Origin: Burkholderiaceae bacterium
GTDB taxonomy: Bacteria > Pseudomonadota > Gammaproteobacteria > Burkholderiales > Burkholderiaceae_C
NCBI GenBank assembly: GCA_017992055.1
Contig: JAGOPK010000008.1
Location: 124,001 to 188,000 of the forward strand
Length of the DNA stretch: 64,000 nucleotides
Direction of reading: 5' to 3'
Numbering within the stretch: position 1 is the stretch's first letter; every line of letters begins with the position of its first letter. This document shows positions 1 to 8,773 of the stretch, one piece after another. Both the position numbers and the translations under genes were made by a program. The notes under the pieces are model-generated. The model ran no database searches and was not told the origin of the DNA. It saw only the letters and a program-made list of their open reading frames with translations.

Positions 1-877
1 CCTCGCCATCGATGCGCTTGACCATGCCGGCCAGCACCTTGCCCGGGCCACACTCCAGGAGGTGCGTCAGCCCGCGCGCGCGCAGCGCCTGCACCACCTC
101 CACCCAGCGCACCGGGCCGAAGGCCTGGCGGTAGAGCGCGTCGCGGATGGCGTCGGCATCGGACACCACGGCCACGTCGATGTTGTTGACCACCGGGATC
201 TGCGGCGCAGCGATGGCCACGCCGGCCAGGCGCTCGCGCAGGCGCTCGGCGGCCGGCTTCATCAGGCTGGAATGAAACGGCGCCGACACCGGCAGCGACA
301 GCGCGCGCTTGGCGCCACGCGCCTTCAGCAGCTCGCAGCCCTTGTCGACGCCGGCCTTGCTGCCGGCGATCACGGTCTGCTTGGGATCGTTGAAGTTGAC
401 CGCCTCGCAGACCTCGCCCGAGGCCTGCACGGCCTCGGCGCAGCCGGCGCGCACGGCCTCGGCCTCCAGGCCCAGGATGGCTGCCATCGCTCCCTGGCCC
501 ACCGGCACCGCCTCCTGCATGGCCTGGGCGCGGAAGCGCACCAGCGGCAGCGCATCGGCCAGGCTCAGCGCGCCGGCGGCCACCAGCGCGGTGTACTCGC
601 CCAGCGAGTGGCCGGCCACAGCGGCCGGCACGGCACCGCCTTCGGCCAGCCAGGCGCGGTAGCAGGCGATGCCGGCGGTCAGCATCACCGGCTGGGTGTT
701 GGTGGTCAGGTCCAGCTGCTCCTTGGGGCCGCCGGCGATCAGCGCGGCCAGGTCCTGGCCCAGGGCGGCCGAGGCTTCTTCCAGCGTGGCGCGCACGGCC
801 GGGTGGTCGCCCCAGGCATCGAGCATGCCCACGGCCTGCGAGCCCTGACCGGGAAAGACAAAGGCGAACGGGGTCAT
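1..877 (-). CDS. fabD: Malonyl-CoA:ACP transacylase FabD, C-terminus cut by window edge
   Basis: Moves malonyl groups from CoA to acyl carrier protein for cytosolic fatty-acid synthesis. The 292 visible residues start with MTPFAFVFPGQGSQ, the usual FabD N-terminus, and contain the nucleophile elbow GHSLGEYTALVAAG with the catalytic Ser, then VSAPFHSSLM carrying the catalytic-dyad His. The start is an ATG at 877 with GGAGATCCG-type purines upstream. The reading frame is open to base 1, so only the last few tens of residues of a normal ~310-residue FabD are missing. It lies 72 bp downstream of fabH on the same strand, as the last visible gene of the rpmF-plsX-fabH-fabD operon. fabG and acpP probably follow outside the window (inference). 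Confidence 0.96.
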   Translation of the reverse strand, partial: MTPFAFVFPGQGSQAVGMLDAWGDHPAVRATLEEASAALGQDLAALIAGGPKEQLDLTTNTQPVMLTAGIACYRAWLAEGGAVPAAVAGHSLGEYTALVAAGALSLADALPLVRFRAQAMQEAVPVGQGAMAAILGLEAEAVRAGCAEAVQASGEVCEAVNFNDPKQTVIAGSKAGVDKGCELLKARGAKRALSLPVSAPFHSSLMKPAAERLRERLAGVAIAAPQIPVVNNIDVAVVSDADAIRDALYRQAFGPVRWVEVVQALRARGLTHLLECGPGKVLAGMVKRIDGE

Positions 878-949
878 CGGAACGGATCTCCGGTGAGGTG
901 GATCGGGAAGGACGGGGGACGCGCTGGCGCGGCCGGCAGCGGGCCGGCC

Positions 950-1939
950 TCAGTAGTCCAGCAGCACCGCGCCCCAGGTGAAGCCGCCGCCCACGCCTTC
1001 GAGCATCAGCGTGTCGCCACGCTGCACGCGGCCGGAGCGCACGGCATGGTCCAGCGCCAGCGGGATCGACGCGGCCGAGGTGTTGCCATGCTGGTCGACG
1101 GTGACGATCAGCTTGTCCAGCGGCAGTTTCAGCTTCTTGGCCGTGCCCTGCATGATGCGGATGTTGGCCTGGTGGGGGATCAGCCAGTCGATGTCGGCAT
1201 CCGTGCGGCCGGCCTTGGCCAGCGCGGCGCGCGCCGCGCTCTCCAGCACGCCGACGGCCAGCTTGAACACCGCCTGGCCGTCCATCTTCAGCAGCGGATC
1301 GCCCAGCACCTGGCCGCCCGACACCGTGCCCGGCACGCACAGGATGCCGACGTGGCGGCCATCGGCATGCAGATCGGTGGCCAGGATGCCCGGCGTCTCG
1401 CTGGCCTCCAGCACCACGGCGCCGGCGCCGTCGCCAAACAGCACGCAGGTGCCGCGGTCGTTGAAATCGAGGATGCGCGAGAACACCTCGGCACCGATGA
1501 CCAGGGCGCGGCGAGCGCTGCCGGTGCGGATCATCGCGTCGGCCACCGTCAGCGCATAGACGAAGCCCGAGCACACGGCCTGCACGTCGAAGGCCGGGCA
1601 GCCGACGATGCCCAGCTTGGCCTGCAGGATGCACGCGGTGGACGGGAACACCATGTCCGGCGTGGACGTGGCGACGATGATCAGGTCGATGTCGGCCGGC
1701 GCGCGGCCGGCGGACTCCAGTGCCTGGCGCGCGGCCTGCAGCGCCAGGTCGCTGGCATTGACGCCGTCGTCGACGAAGTGGCGGGCGCGGATGCCGGTGC
1801 GCTCGACGATCCACTCGTCCGAGGTCTCGACGCCCCGCGCGGCCAGCTGGGCGGCCAGGTCGGCGTTGGTCAGGCGGCGTGGCGGCAGGCAGCTGCCGGT
1901 GCCGGAAATGCGGGTGTGGCGGACAGGACTGGGATTCAT
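950..1939 (-). CDS. fabH: 3-oxoacyl-ACP synthase III (FabH)
   Basis: Initiates fatty-acid synthesis by condensing acetyl-CoA with malonyl-ACP. The product is 329 residues, normal for the family. The thiolase-fold catalytic triad is intact: Cys123 in [10 protein letters not shown], His256 in [10 protein letters not shown] and Asn286 in [10 protein letters not shown]. The ATG at 1939 overlaps the plsX stop by four bases (ATGA), so the two are probably translationally coupled. Gene order plsX-fabH-fabD matches E. coli and most Burkholderiales. Confidence 0.97.
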   Translation of the reverse strand: MNPSPVRHTRISGTGSCLPPRRLTNADLAAQLAARGVETSDEWIVERTGIRARHFVDDGVNASDLALQAARQALESAGRAPADIDLIIVATSTPDMVFPSTACILQAKLGIVGCPAFDVQAVCSGFVYALTVADAMIRTGSARRALVIGAEVFSRILDFNDRGTCVLFGDGAGAVVLEASETPGILATDLHADGRHVGILCVPGTVSGGQVLGDPLLKMDGQAVFKLAVGVLESAARAALAKAGRTDADIDWLIPHQANIRIMQGTAKKLKLPLDKLIVTVDQHGNTSAASIPLALDHAVRSGRVQRGDTLMLEGVGGGFTWGAVLLDY

Positions 1940-3063
1940 GCGGCTTCGGCGGGCGGCTCGGTCAGCGCAGGCACGGCCGGGTCGCCGGACTGCGGGCTGC
2001 CCAGGGGGCCGGTGCCGGTGCCGCGGATGCGGTCGTGCACGCGGTCGAGCAACCGGTTGCGCGCCGCATCATACGCGCGCGCCATCGCACGCTCGAAGGC
2101 CAGGGCGTCCGACGAGCCGTGGGCCTTGAACACCAGGCCGCGCAGGCCCAGCAGCGCGCCACCGCTGTAGCGACGGTGGTCGATGCGCGCCTTGAAGCGA
2201 TTGAGCACCGGCATCGCCGCCAGCGCGGCCAGCTTGCTCAGCGGGCCGCGGGTGAACTCCTGCTTGATCATCTGCGCCAGCATGCCGGCCAGACCCTCGC
2301 TGGTCTTCAGCAGCACATTGCCGACGAAGCCGTCGCAGACCACCAGGTCGGTCGTGCCCTTGAAGATGTCGTTGCCCTCGACATTGCCGTGAAAGCTGAT
2401 CTGCCCGGCGGCATCGGCGGCGCGCAGCAGCTCGCCGGCACGCTTGATGACCTCGCTGCCCTTGATCTGCTCCTCGCCGATGTTCAGCAGGCCCACGCGC
2501 GGCTGGGCAATGCCGTCCAGCGCACTGACCAGGGCACTGCCCATCACCGCGAACTGCAGCAGATGCTCGGCCGTGCAGTCGACGTTGGCGCCCAGGTCCA
2601 GCACCTTGGTGAAGCCGCCCTTCTGGTTGGGCAGCAAGGCGGCGATCGCCGGCCGGTCGATGCCGTCGAAGGTCTTGAGCACATAGCGCGCCACGGCCAT
2701 CAATGCACCGGTGTTGCCGGCGGACACGCAGGCATCGGCAGCGGCCACCCCCCCCTCGCCCGCCTTCAGCTGGGCGATCGCCACACGCATCGACGAGTCG
2801 CGCTTGCGCCGCAACGCCACCTCGACCGCATCGTCCATCGCCACCACCTCGGTGGCCACGACCCGCGTGCAGCGCGGCCAGCCCGCGGCCGGCGCCAGCG
2901 CGGCCTCGGTGCCGACCAGCACCAGTTCGGCATCGGCATGGCCGTCGAGGAACTGCTGGCAGGCCGGCAGCGTGACCGAGGGGCCATGATCGCCCCCCAT
3001 GCAGTCGATGGCCAGGCGCACCCGCGCCAGCGGCTGGAGGGAAGGCTCGGCGTGGGGCGTCAA
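1936..3063 (-). CDS. plsX: Phosphate acyltransferase PlsX
   Basis: Makes acyl-phosphate from acyl-ACP for PlsY in phospholipid synthesis; a peripheral membrane enzyme. The N-terminal signature [13 protein letters not shown] and the later [16 protein letters not shown] and [10 protein letters not shown] blocks are typical. The longest frame opens with TTG at 3063. The conserved MGGDHG motif starts at residue 22, so a start at the internal GTG (3021) is also possible; neither has a strong ribosome binding site. About 375 residues from the TTG, slightly long because of an Ala/Pro-rich C-terminus. It lies between rpmF and fabH. Confidence 0.94.
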   Translation of the reverse strand: MTPHAEPSLQPLARVRLAIDCMGGDHGPSVTLPACQQFLDGHADAELVLVGTEAALAPAAGWPRCTRVVATEVVAMDDAVEVALRRKRDSSMRVAIAQLKAGEGGVAAADACVSAGNTGALMAVARYVLKTFDGIDRPAIAALLPNQKGGFTKVLDLGANVDCTAEHLLQFAVMGSALVSALDGIAQPRVGLLNIGEEQIKGSEVIKRAGELLRAADAAGQISFHGNVEGNDIFKGTTDLVVCDGFVGNVLLKTSEGLAGMLAQMIKQEFTRGPLSKLAALAAMPVLNRFKARIDHRRYSGGALLGLRGLVFKAHGSSDALAFERAMARAYDAARNRLLDRVHDRIRGTGTGPLGSPQSGDPAVPALTEPPAEAA

Positions 3064-3149
3064 GTTCAGGTCTCGGACAGCTCAGCAACAAGAGGGCTGG
3101 GGCCGCGGCCGGGGCCAGGACCCGGCTTCAGCACCGCCGGAAACGACAC

Positions 3150-3180
3150 AACCCGGCCACACCGCATGCGGGGCCGGGTT
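3150..3180. repeat. Inverted repeat (hairpin) between rpmF and plsX
   Basis: AACCCGGCC at 3150-3158 pairs perfectly with GGCCGGGTT at 3172-3180. The loop holds the palindrome CCGCATGCGG. There is no long T-run on either side, so it looks like an attenuator, RNA-processing or stability hairpin between the ribosomal-protein gene and plsX rather than a strong terminator. It could reduce read-through from rpmF into the lipid genes (inference). Confidence 0.5.
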
Positions 3181-3230
3181 GCATCGTGATCAGGCAGGCC
3201 AGGCGCGCCAACGGCACGCAGGCCAGAGCG

Positions 3231-3419
3231 TCAGACTTCGGGGCTGGCCTTGGACTTCAGCACCTTGCGACCGCGGTAGAAGCCGGTCGGGCTGATGTGG
3301 TGGCGCAGATGCACCTCGCCGGTGGTGGGCTCGATCGCGGTGCCCGGGGTCACCAGGGCATTGTGCGAGCGGTGCATGCCGCGCTTGGACGGCGACTTCT
3401 TGTTCTGCTGAACGGCCAT
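3231..3419 (-). CDS. rpmF: 50S ribosomal protein L32
   Basis: Small structural protein of the large ribosomal subunit. The 62 residues open with [19 protein letters not shown] and end with [15 protein letters not shown], the standard L32 pattern of the zinc-free type (no CxxC pairs). The ATG is preceded by AGGAG (CTCCT at 3426-3430 on the plus strand) at six-base spacing. It lies between the yceD-like gene and plsX, its usual position in proteobacteria, and is preceded by a long untranslated leader. Confidence 0.98.
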   Translation of the reverse strand: MAVQQNKKSPSKRGMHRSHNALVTPGTAIEPTTGEVHLRHHISPTGFYRGRKVLKSKASPEV

Positions 3420-3621
3420 GAAATTCTCCTGACGGTCGGCGCCGGCCCGGGATCAAGCCCGCGGCCACCGGCCAGAAATACGCGTGGTGCAGCCGCTGCG
3501 CAACTGCGTGAACCCCTGGGTGCGACGACCGAGTGCGATGACACAGCAGCGCCTGCAGCGCCGGCCTGCACGGCTTGCCTGTCGGCAAGCCCAGGCGATC
3601 CATCACCAGGGAAAGCCCGCG

Positions 3622-3651
3622 AGTATAGCACCCTGACGGCAGAACTACCAA
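3622..3651 (-). promoter_or_regulatory. Probable sigma-70 promoter of rpmF-plsX-fabH-fabD
   Basis: On the minus strand TTGGTA (3651-3646) and TATACT (3627-3622) are separated by 18 bases. The -10 matches consensus at five of six positions and the -35 at four of six. Transcription would start near 3615, giving a leader of about 195 bases before rpmF. Sequence match only. Confidence 0.5.
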
Positions 3652-3670
3652 GCCGAGGCCCCGACCCCGA

Positions 3671-4267
3671 TCAGTCGTTGGCCGCGCCGCCGCCGGAGCG
3701 CGGCAGCTTCAAGGCCTTCAGCGCCTCGAAGGGATTGCGGCGCTCGGCCTGGGATCCGGCGGCATCGGCCTCGGCCGCCTCGCCATCGTCACCGGCGCCA
3801 CTGGCCAGAGGCAGGGGCTGCGGGCATTGCTCGTGGCGCGGCACCAGGGGCAGGGCCAGCAGCAACTCGTCCTCGACCAGCTCGCGCAGGTCCAGCGAAC
3901 GGGTCAGCGCCAGCACATCGTCGTCGATCTCGGCGTCCAGCGCCTCGGCCTGGGCCTCGCCGCGCACAAAGCGCAGGCGGCGCGACAGCGACAGCCGCTC
4001 GGTGAACGGCTGCAGGCAACGCTGGCAGCTGAGCCAGACGCTGGCCTGGGCCTGCAGCGCCAGCCAGATCTCGTCGTCGCCACCGGTCACCGGCAGGCGC
4101 TCTCCCTGGGCCGACCAGACCACCTCGGACAGCGGCGTGTCCTGGGGCGGCGTCTGCGACTCGGCCAGACGCGGCAGGTCGGCACCGGGCCAGGCGCCCT
4201 GCAGCGTGGCCGCGTCGGCGGCAAAGCTGGCCATGTCCAGGCGCAGCGGGTCGTGTGGGCGTTTCAT
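3671..4267 (-). CDS. yceD: YceD-family (DUF177) protein
   Basis: Member of the YceD/DUF177 family, linked in E. coli to 23S rRNA accumulation and almost always encoded next to rpmF. The 198-residue product has the family core LSCQRCLQPF followed by a conserved acidic stretch (EIDDDVLALT, LRELVEDELLLALPLVPRHEQC). The CxxC plus the distal Cys are consistent with the family's conserved cysteines. The ATG at 4267 is divergent from the sugar-nucleotide dehydrogenase. A 251-base gap holding a promoter separates it from rpmF, so rpmF can be expressed independently. Confidence 0.88.
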   Translation of the reverse strand: MKRPHDPLRLDMASFAADAATLQGAWPGADLPRLAESQTPPQDTPLSEVVWSAQGERLPVTGGDDEIWLALQAQASVWLSCQRCLQPFTERLSLSRRLRFVRGEAQAEALDAEIDDDVLALTRSLDLRELVEDELLLALPLVPRHEQCPQPLPLASGAGDDGEAAEADAAGSQAERRNPFEALKALKLPRSGGGAAND

Positions 4268-4365
4268 GCCATGAGTGTGACATCAGCCGCAGCTGGACCC
4301 CCAAGTTGCGACGCCGGCGCATCACCCGACGCCACAAGCCGGTCCGGCAGCGGACGAACGAACCC

Positions 4366-4371
4366 GATAAT
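4366..4371 (+). promoter_or_regulatory. -10-like GATAAT upstream of UDP-HexNAc dehydrogenase gene
   Basis: GATAAT sits 36 bases before the ATG at 4408, at the right distance for a start near 4378 and a 30-base leader. No convincing -35 is visible. The same GATAATCG string recurs before the DUF2909 gene (59802). Confidence 0.3.
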
Positions 4372-4407
4372 CGCCGCTTCTGTGTTCTGGCTCCTCCACT
4401 TCCGTCC

Positions 4408-5700
4408 ATGACCCATGTTCTCCCCACAGTTGCCGTGATCGGCCTCGGTTATGTCGGCCTGCCGCTGGTGGTCGAGTTTGCCAAGCACACGCGCACCATC
4501 GGCTTCGACATCCACGAGGGCAAGGTTGCGGCCTGCCGGCGTGGCACCGATCCGTCGCGCGAGCTGAGCGACGCACAGATGGCCTCGGCCACCCATGCCG
4601 TCTACACCGCCGACGGCGCGCTGCTGGCGGAAGCCGACATCATCATCGTGGCCGTGCCCACGCCGGTGGACGAGGCCCACATCCCCGACTTCCGCCCGCT
4701 GGTCGGCGCCTCCACCAGCGCCGGCAAGCACATGAAGCGCGGCGCCATCGTGGTCTACGAAAGCACGGTCTACCCCGGCGCCACCGAGGAGGTGTGCATC
4801 CCGGTGCTGGAAAAGCACTCCGGCCTGAAGTGGAAGCAGGACTTCTTCGTCGGCTACAGCCCCGAGCGCATCAACCCCGGCGACAAGGAACACACGCTGA
4901 CCAAGATCCTGAAGATCGTCAGCGGCGACACGCCCGAGACGCTGGACAAGGTGGCCAGGCTCTATGAGCTGATCGTCGAGCCCGGCGTGCACCGCGCCAG
5001 CAGCATCAAGGCGGCCGAAGCGGCCAAGGTGATCGAGAACACCCAGCGCGACCTGAACATCGCGCTGATGAACGAGCTGGCCATCATCTTCGACAAGATC
5101 GGCCTGGACACCAGCGAGGTGCTGGAGGCGGCGGGCACGAAGTGGAACTTCCTGAAGTTCAAGCCCGGCCTGGTGGGCGGGCATTGCATCGGCGTGGACC
5201 CGTACTACCTGACGCACAAGGCCGACATGCTGGGCTACCACCCGCAGGTGATCCTGGCGGGGCGGCGCATCAACGACGGCATGGGCAAGTTCGTGGCCGA
5301 GCAGACGATCAAGAACATGATCGCCGCGGGCAGCACGATCAAGGGCGCCAAGGTCAATGTGCTGGGCCTGACCTTCAAGGAGAACTGCGGCGACCTGCGC
5401 AACAGCAAGGTGATCGACATCATCCGCGAGCTGAAGAGCTACGGCGTGGAGGTGTACGTGGCCGACCCGCAGGCCGAGAGCGAGGAGGCGGTGCACGAGT
5501 ACGGCGTGGCGCTGACGCCGTTCGAGCAGCTGCCGCAGGCCGATGCCATCGTGGCGGCGGTGTCGCACCGCGAGTTTGCCGAGCTGGGCTCCACGGACAT
5601 CGCGGCCAAGCTGGTGCCGGGCGGGGCCTTCATCGATGTCAAGGCGGCCTTCGCGCCGGAGATGATCACCGGCGCCGGCTTCAGGCTCTGGCGGCTCTGA
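4408..5700 (+). CDS. tviB: UDP-N-acetylhexosamine 6-dehydrogenase (TviB/WbpA/WbpO type)
   Basis: Predicted NAD-dependent oxidation of UDP-GlcNAc (or UDP-GalNAc) at C6 to the uronic acid. The 430-residue product begins PTVAVIGLGYVGLPLV (Rossmann GxGxxG) and contains ESTVYPGATEEV and YSPERINPGD. The catalytic Cys lies in GLVGGHCIGVDPYYL, followed by the C-terminal LGLTFKENCGDLRNSK. These blocks are closer to TviB/WbpO than to UDP-glucose dehydrogenase. I chose the ATG at 4408 because the upstream extension does not resemble the family. It could feed the WbpB/E/D enzymes encoded at 38134-40908. Substrate (GlcNAc versus GalNAc) cannot be settled from sequence. Confidence 0.9.
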   Translation: MTHVLPTVAVIGLGYVGLPLVVEFAKHTRTIGFDIHEGKVAACRRGTDPSRELSDAQMASATHAVYTADGALLAEADIIIVAVPTPVDEAHIPDFRPLVGASTSAGKHMKRGAIVVYESTVYPGATEEVCIPVLEKHSGLKWKQDFFVGYSPERINPGDKEHTLTKILKIVSGDTPETLDKVARLYELIVEPGVHRASSIKAAEAAKVIENTQRDLNIALMNELAIIFDKIGLDTSEVLEAAGTKWNFLKFKPGLVGGHCIGVDPYYLTHKADMLGYHPQVILAGRRINDGMGKFVAEQTIKNMIAAGSTIKGAKVNVLGLTFKENCGDLRNSKVIDIIRELKSYGVEVYVADPQAESEEAVHEYGVALTPFEQLPQADAIVAAVSHREFAELGSTDIAAKLVPGGAFIDVKAAFAPEMITGAGFRLWRL

Positions 5701-5722
5701 AGCGGCACGTCGTTCACCCGCC

Positions 5723-6319
5723 GTGCTCCCGCCCCCACTGATCCTCGCCTCCACCTCGGTCTACCGGCGCGAGCTGCTGGCGCGGCTGCGCCTGCCCTTT
5801 GCCTGCGAGGCACCCGGAGTCGATGAGACGCCAGCGCCGGGCGAGGCCCCTCTCGCGCTGGCCCAGCGCCTGGCCCTGGCCAAGGCCGGCGCCGTGGCCG
5901 CGCGGCATGGCCAGGCCATCGTCATCGGCTCGGACCAGGTGGCCGACCTGGACGGCCAGGCCCTGGGCAAGCCGGGCAACCATGAACGCGCCACGGCCCA
6001 GCTGCGTGCGCTCAGCGGGCGCCGCGTGCAGTTCCACACCGCGGTGGCGGTGCTGCGGCCCGACACCAGCTTCTGCGGCCAGGCGCTGGCCTCGGTGACG
6101 GTGCAGTTCCGCGCGCTGGGCGCGGCCGAGATCGACACCTACCTGCGCCTGGAGCAGCCCTACGACTGCGCCGGCAGCGCCAAGTGCGAGACCCTGGGCA
6201 TCACGCTGCTGGAGGCCATCGCTTCCGACGACCCGACGGCACTGATCGGCCTGCCGCTGATCCGCACCGCCGCCCTGCTGCGCCAGGCCGGCCTGGACCC
6301 GCTGGAGCACGCCCGGTGA
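5723..6319 (+). CDS. Maf/YceF nucleoside-triphosphate pyrophosphatase
   Basis: Maf-family pyrophosphatase, probably the YceF branch acting on 7-methyl-GTP and removing abnormal nucleotides. The 198 residues start LPPPLILASTSVYRRELLARL (the family's S-S-x-x-R loop) and contain the catalytic GSDQVADLDG and the CAGSAKCETLGITLLE block. In E. coli yceF is divergent from yceD-rpmF; here the UDP-sugar dehydrogenase gene lies between them. Its stop overlaps the GTG start of the next gene. Confidence 0.9.
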   Translation: MLPPPLILASTSVYRRELLARLRLPFACEAPGVDETPAPGEAPLALAQRLALAKAGAVAARHGQAIVIGSDQVADLDGQALGKPGNHERATAQLRALSGRRVQFHTAVAVLRPDTSFCGQALASVTVQFRALGAAEIDTYLRLEQPYDCAGSAKCETLGITLLEAIASDDPTALIGLPLIRTAALLRQAGLDPLEHAR

Positions 6320-7089
6320 GCCACGGACGCCTGCTGCTGATGCCCAACAGCCTGGACCTGGGCACGGGCACCGAGGTGGACCTGCGCGAGGTGCTGCCGC
6401 TGCCGGTGATCGCACGCGCCGCGTCGCTGGGCCATTGGGTGGCCGAGAACGCCAAGACCACGCGGGCCTTTCTGAAGCGCATCGGCGCCATCACACCGCT
6501 GGCCCAGCCGCTGCAGGCCATCGCCATCACCGAGTTGCCGAAGCCGCCCAAGGGGGGCGGCCAGGGCCGCCCGGCCGCCCCGCCCGATCTGCGAGCGCTG
6601 CTGGCGCCGGCCCTGGCCGGGCACGATCTCGGGCTGCTGTCCGAGGCCGGCATGCCGGCCGTGGCCGACCCCGGCGCCGCCCTGGTGCAGGCCGCCCACG
6701 ATGCGGGGCTGACGGTGGAGCCCCTGGTCGGCCCCAGCGCCCTGCTGCTGGCCCTGGCCGCCAGCGGCCTGAACGGTCAGCAGTTCGCCTTTGTCGGCTA
6801 TCTGCCGGTCGAGGCCGCCGCGCGCGCCGCGCGCATCCGCGAGCTGGAAGGCCTGTCGCGCCGCCTGCAGCAGACGCAGATCGCCATCGAGACGCCCTAC
6901 CGCAACGAGGCCCTGCTGTCGGCGCTGATCGAGCAACTGCAGCCCGCCACCCGCCTGGCCGTGGCCAGCGGGCTGAGCCTGCCGCAGGCGCGCTGCCTGG
7001 CGATGAGCGTGCAGCAGTGGCGCGCCCAGCGCCCACGGCCGGAGCTGGGTGACCGGCTGCCGGCGGTGTTCAGCTGGCTGGCTGGCTGA
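6316..7089 (+). CDS. SAM-dependent methyltransferase, tetrapyrrole-methylase fold (RsmI-like)
   Basis: Predicted SAM methyltransferase of the RsmI/tetrapyrrole methylase superfamily; RsmI methylates C1402 of 16S rRNA. I placed the start at GTG 6316, whose GTGA overlaps the maf stop, giving 257 residues beginning SHGRLLLMPNSLD. Visible blocks are HWVAENAKTTRAFLKRIG, GLLSEAGMPAVADPGAALV (SAM-binding loop), VGPSALLLALAASG and GYLPVE. It lacks the canonical RsmI N-terminus LYVVATPIGN, so it belongs to the shorter paralogous group found in Burkholderiales rather than RsmI itself. The exact substrate is unknown. Confidence 0.8.
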   Translation: MSHGRLLLMPNSLDLGTGTEVDLREVLPLPVIARAASLGHWVAENAKTTRAFLKRIGAITPLAQPLQAIAITELPKPPKGGGQGRPAAPPDLRALLAPALAGHDLGLLSEAGMPAVADPGAALVQAAHDAGLTVEPLVGPSALLLALAASGLNGQQFAFVGYLPVEAAARAARIRELEGLSRRLQQTQIAIETPYRNEALLSALIEQLQPATRLAVASGLSLPQARCLAMSVQQWRAQRPRPELGDRLPAVFSWLAG

Positions 7090-7104
7090 AGCCCGGGGCC
7101 GGCC

Positions 7105-8661
7105 TCAGGTCTTCTGGCCACCGCCCAGCAGGGCCGCGACCTTGCGCTTGGGGCGGATGTTGGGCGACAGCGCACGCGGTGCCGGCGTGCTGTCCTTGCG
7201 CTCCCAGGCCGGGGCCTCGGCGCGCTCCGCCGCCGCCTCGTAGGGCCGGTCGAACAGCGGATCGGCCGGCTGGCGCGGCGCCGCCGGGGCGTAGGCGCCG
7301 GGCGCGTGGCTGCGGCGCGGGCGGTCCTCGTCGTAACGCGGGGCTCGCTCGAAGCGCTCGGCGCGCTCGCCCTCGGCCCGGGCGGGACGCTCGGCACGGT
7401 CACCGCCCCGGTCACCCCCACGTTCGCCATCACGCTCGCGGAAGCCGCGCCGCGGCCGGCTGTCCTCCAGCTCGAAGGCCTCGAGGTCGATCTTCTTCTT
7501 GATCAGCTTCTCGATGTCGCCGATCAGCCGGCCATCGTCGCGATCGACCAGCGTGACCGCCAGGCCCGAGGCACCGGCGCGGCCGGTGCGGCCGATGCGG
7601 TGCACATAGTCCTCGGCATTGAAGGGCACGTCGAAATTGAACACCGCCGGCAGGTCGGCGATGTCCAGGCCGCGCGCGGCCACATCGGTGGCCACCAGCA
7701 CATCCACCTCGCCGGCCTTGAAGGCGGCCAGCGCCTTCAGCCGCTCGTCCTGGCTCTTGTCGCCGTGCAGGGCCTGGGTGCGCAAGCCGTCGCGCTCGAA
7801 CGAACGCGCCAGCCGGGCGCAGCCCAGCTTGCTGTTGACGAAGACGATGGCCTGCTTGATCTCGCGCTGGCGCAGCATCTGCTCGACGGCGCGGCGCTTG
7901 TCCTCCTCGGCCACGCTGTAGAAGCGCTGCTCGACGGTGGACGCCGTGGCATTGGGCCGCGCCACCTCGACCAGCACCGGGTCCTGCAGGTAGCTGGAGG
8001 CCAGCTTCTTGATCTCGGGCGAGAAGGTGGCCGAGAACAGCAGCGTCTGCCGGTTGCCCTTGGGCAGGTAGCTGAGGATGCGCTGCAGGTCGGGCAGGAA
8101 GCCGATGTCCAGCATGCGGTCAGCCTCGTCGAGCACCACGTACTCGACCTGGTTGAGCACCGCGTTCTTGGCCTCGATGTGGTCCAGCAGGCGGCCGGGC
8201 GTGGCGATCAGCACCTCGACGCCCCGTTTCAGCTCCAGCGTCTGCGGCTTCATGTCCACGCCGCCGAACACCACCGCACTGCGCAGCTGGCTGTGCTTGG
8301 CATAGGCCTTGACGTTGTTGGCCACCTGGTCGGCCAGCTCGCGCGTGGGCGCCAGCACCAGGGCGCGCACCGGATGGCGCGCCGGCGAGGCCGAGGCGTT
8401 TTCGTGCTTCATCATGCGCTGCAGCAGCGGCAGCGTGAAGGCGGCGGTCTTGCCGGTGCCGGTCTGGGCGGCGCCCATCACGTCGCGGCCGGCCAGCACG
8501 ATGGGAATGGCCTTGGCCTGGATCGGCGTCATCGCCGTGTAGCCGGAATCGGCCACGGCGCGCAGCAGTTTGGCGTCCAGGCCCAGAGTGTCGAAGCGCT
8601 GCGGCGCGGGATCGGCGGCCGGCGCGGCCGGCGCGTCGGCGGTGTCTGAAAGTTCGGTCAT
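7105..8661 (-). CDS. DEAD-box ATP-dependent RNA helicase (RhlE-like)
   Basis: ATP-dependent RNA unwinding in ribosome assembly or mRNA turnover. The helicase core has the Q motif (TPIQAKAIP), Walker A AQTGTGKT, PTRELADQV, the DEAD box, SAT and HRIGRTGRAG. After about residue 385 the protein turns into a 130-residue tail rich in Arg, Gly, Glu and Ala (for example GGDRGGDRAERPARAEGERAERF region), ending in a basic PNIRPKRKVAALLGG. Such tails bind RNA nonspecifically in RhlE-type proteins. The ATG at 8661 gives 518 residues. Convergent with the RsmI-like gene (15-base gap). Confidence 0.93.
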   Translation of the reverse strand: MTELSDTADAPAAPAADPAPQRFDTLGLDAKLLRAVADSGYTAMTPIQAKAIPIVLAGRDVMGAAQTGTGKTAAFTLPLLQRMMKHENASASPARHPVRALVLAPTRELADQVANNVKAYAKHSQLRSAVVFGGVDMKPQTLELKRGVEVLIATPGRLLDHIEAKNAVLNQVEYVVLDEADRMLDIGFLPDLQRILSYLPKGNRQTLLFSATFSPEIKKLASSYLQDPVLVEVARPNATASTVEQRFYSVAEEDKRRAVEQMLRQREIKQAIVFVNSKLGCARLARSFERDGLRTQALHGDKSQDERLKALAAFKAGEVDVLVATDVAARGLDIADLPAVFNFDVPFNAEDYVHRIGRTGRAGASGLAVTLVDRDDGRLIGDIEKLIKKKIDLEAFELEDSRPRRGFRERDGERGGDRGGDRAERPARAEGERAERFERAPRYDEDRPRRSHAPGAYAPAAPRQPADPLFDRPYEAAAERAEAPAWERKDSTPAPRALSPNIRPKRKVAALLGGGQKT

Positions 8662-8697
8662 GTGGGCGTGATTATCCGCGAGCGGGCCAAACGGCGT

Positions 8698-8723
8698 TTG
8701 ACAGAGTGGCCGGCTCCTAGAAT
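8698..8723 (+). promoter_or_regulatory. Weak promoter-like sequence before rmlD
   Basis: A perfect TTGACA (8698-8703) is followed by TAGAAT (8718-8723) with only 14 bases between, shorter than the usual 16-18. It lies 50 bases upstream of the rmlD ATG. The spacing makes it doubtful as a normal sigma-70 promoter. Confidence 0.3.
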
Positions 8724-8773
8724 CCGGCCCGTCGAATCACGGGTCGGTCCGCGGCAGACCGGCATCAGACACC

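Noticed and set aside
62-2170. 702-codon plus-strand frame across fabD, fabH and plsX
   Set aside because: Arg/His/Gly/Ala-rich and antisense to three well-conserved genes; a GC-rich shadow frame.
4264-5754. 496-codon minus-strand frame over the UDP-HexNAc dehydrogenase gene
   Set aside because: Antisense shadow with no family features; the plus-strand enzyme is unambiguous.
7326-7440. Short direct repeats encoding Gly-Gly-Asp-Arg in the helicase tail
   Set aside because: Normal low-complexity RNA-binding tail of RhlE-type helicases, not a separate repeat element or CRISPR.
8698-8723. TTGACA/TAGAAT as a strong rmlD promoter
   Set aside because: Spacing of 14 bases is too short for a confident sigma-70 promoter; kept only as a weak feature.
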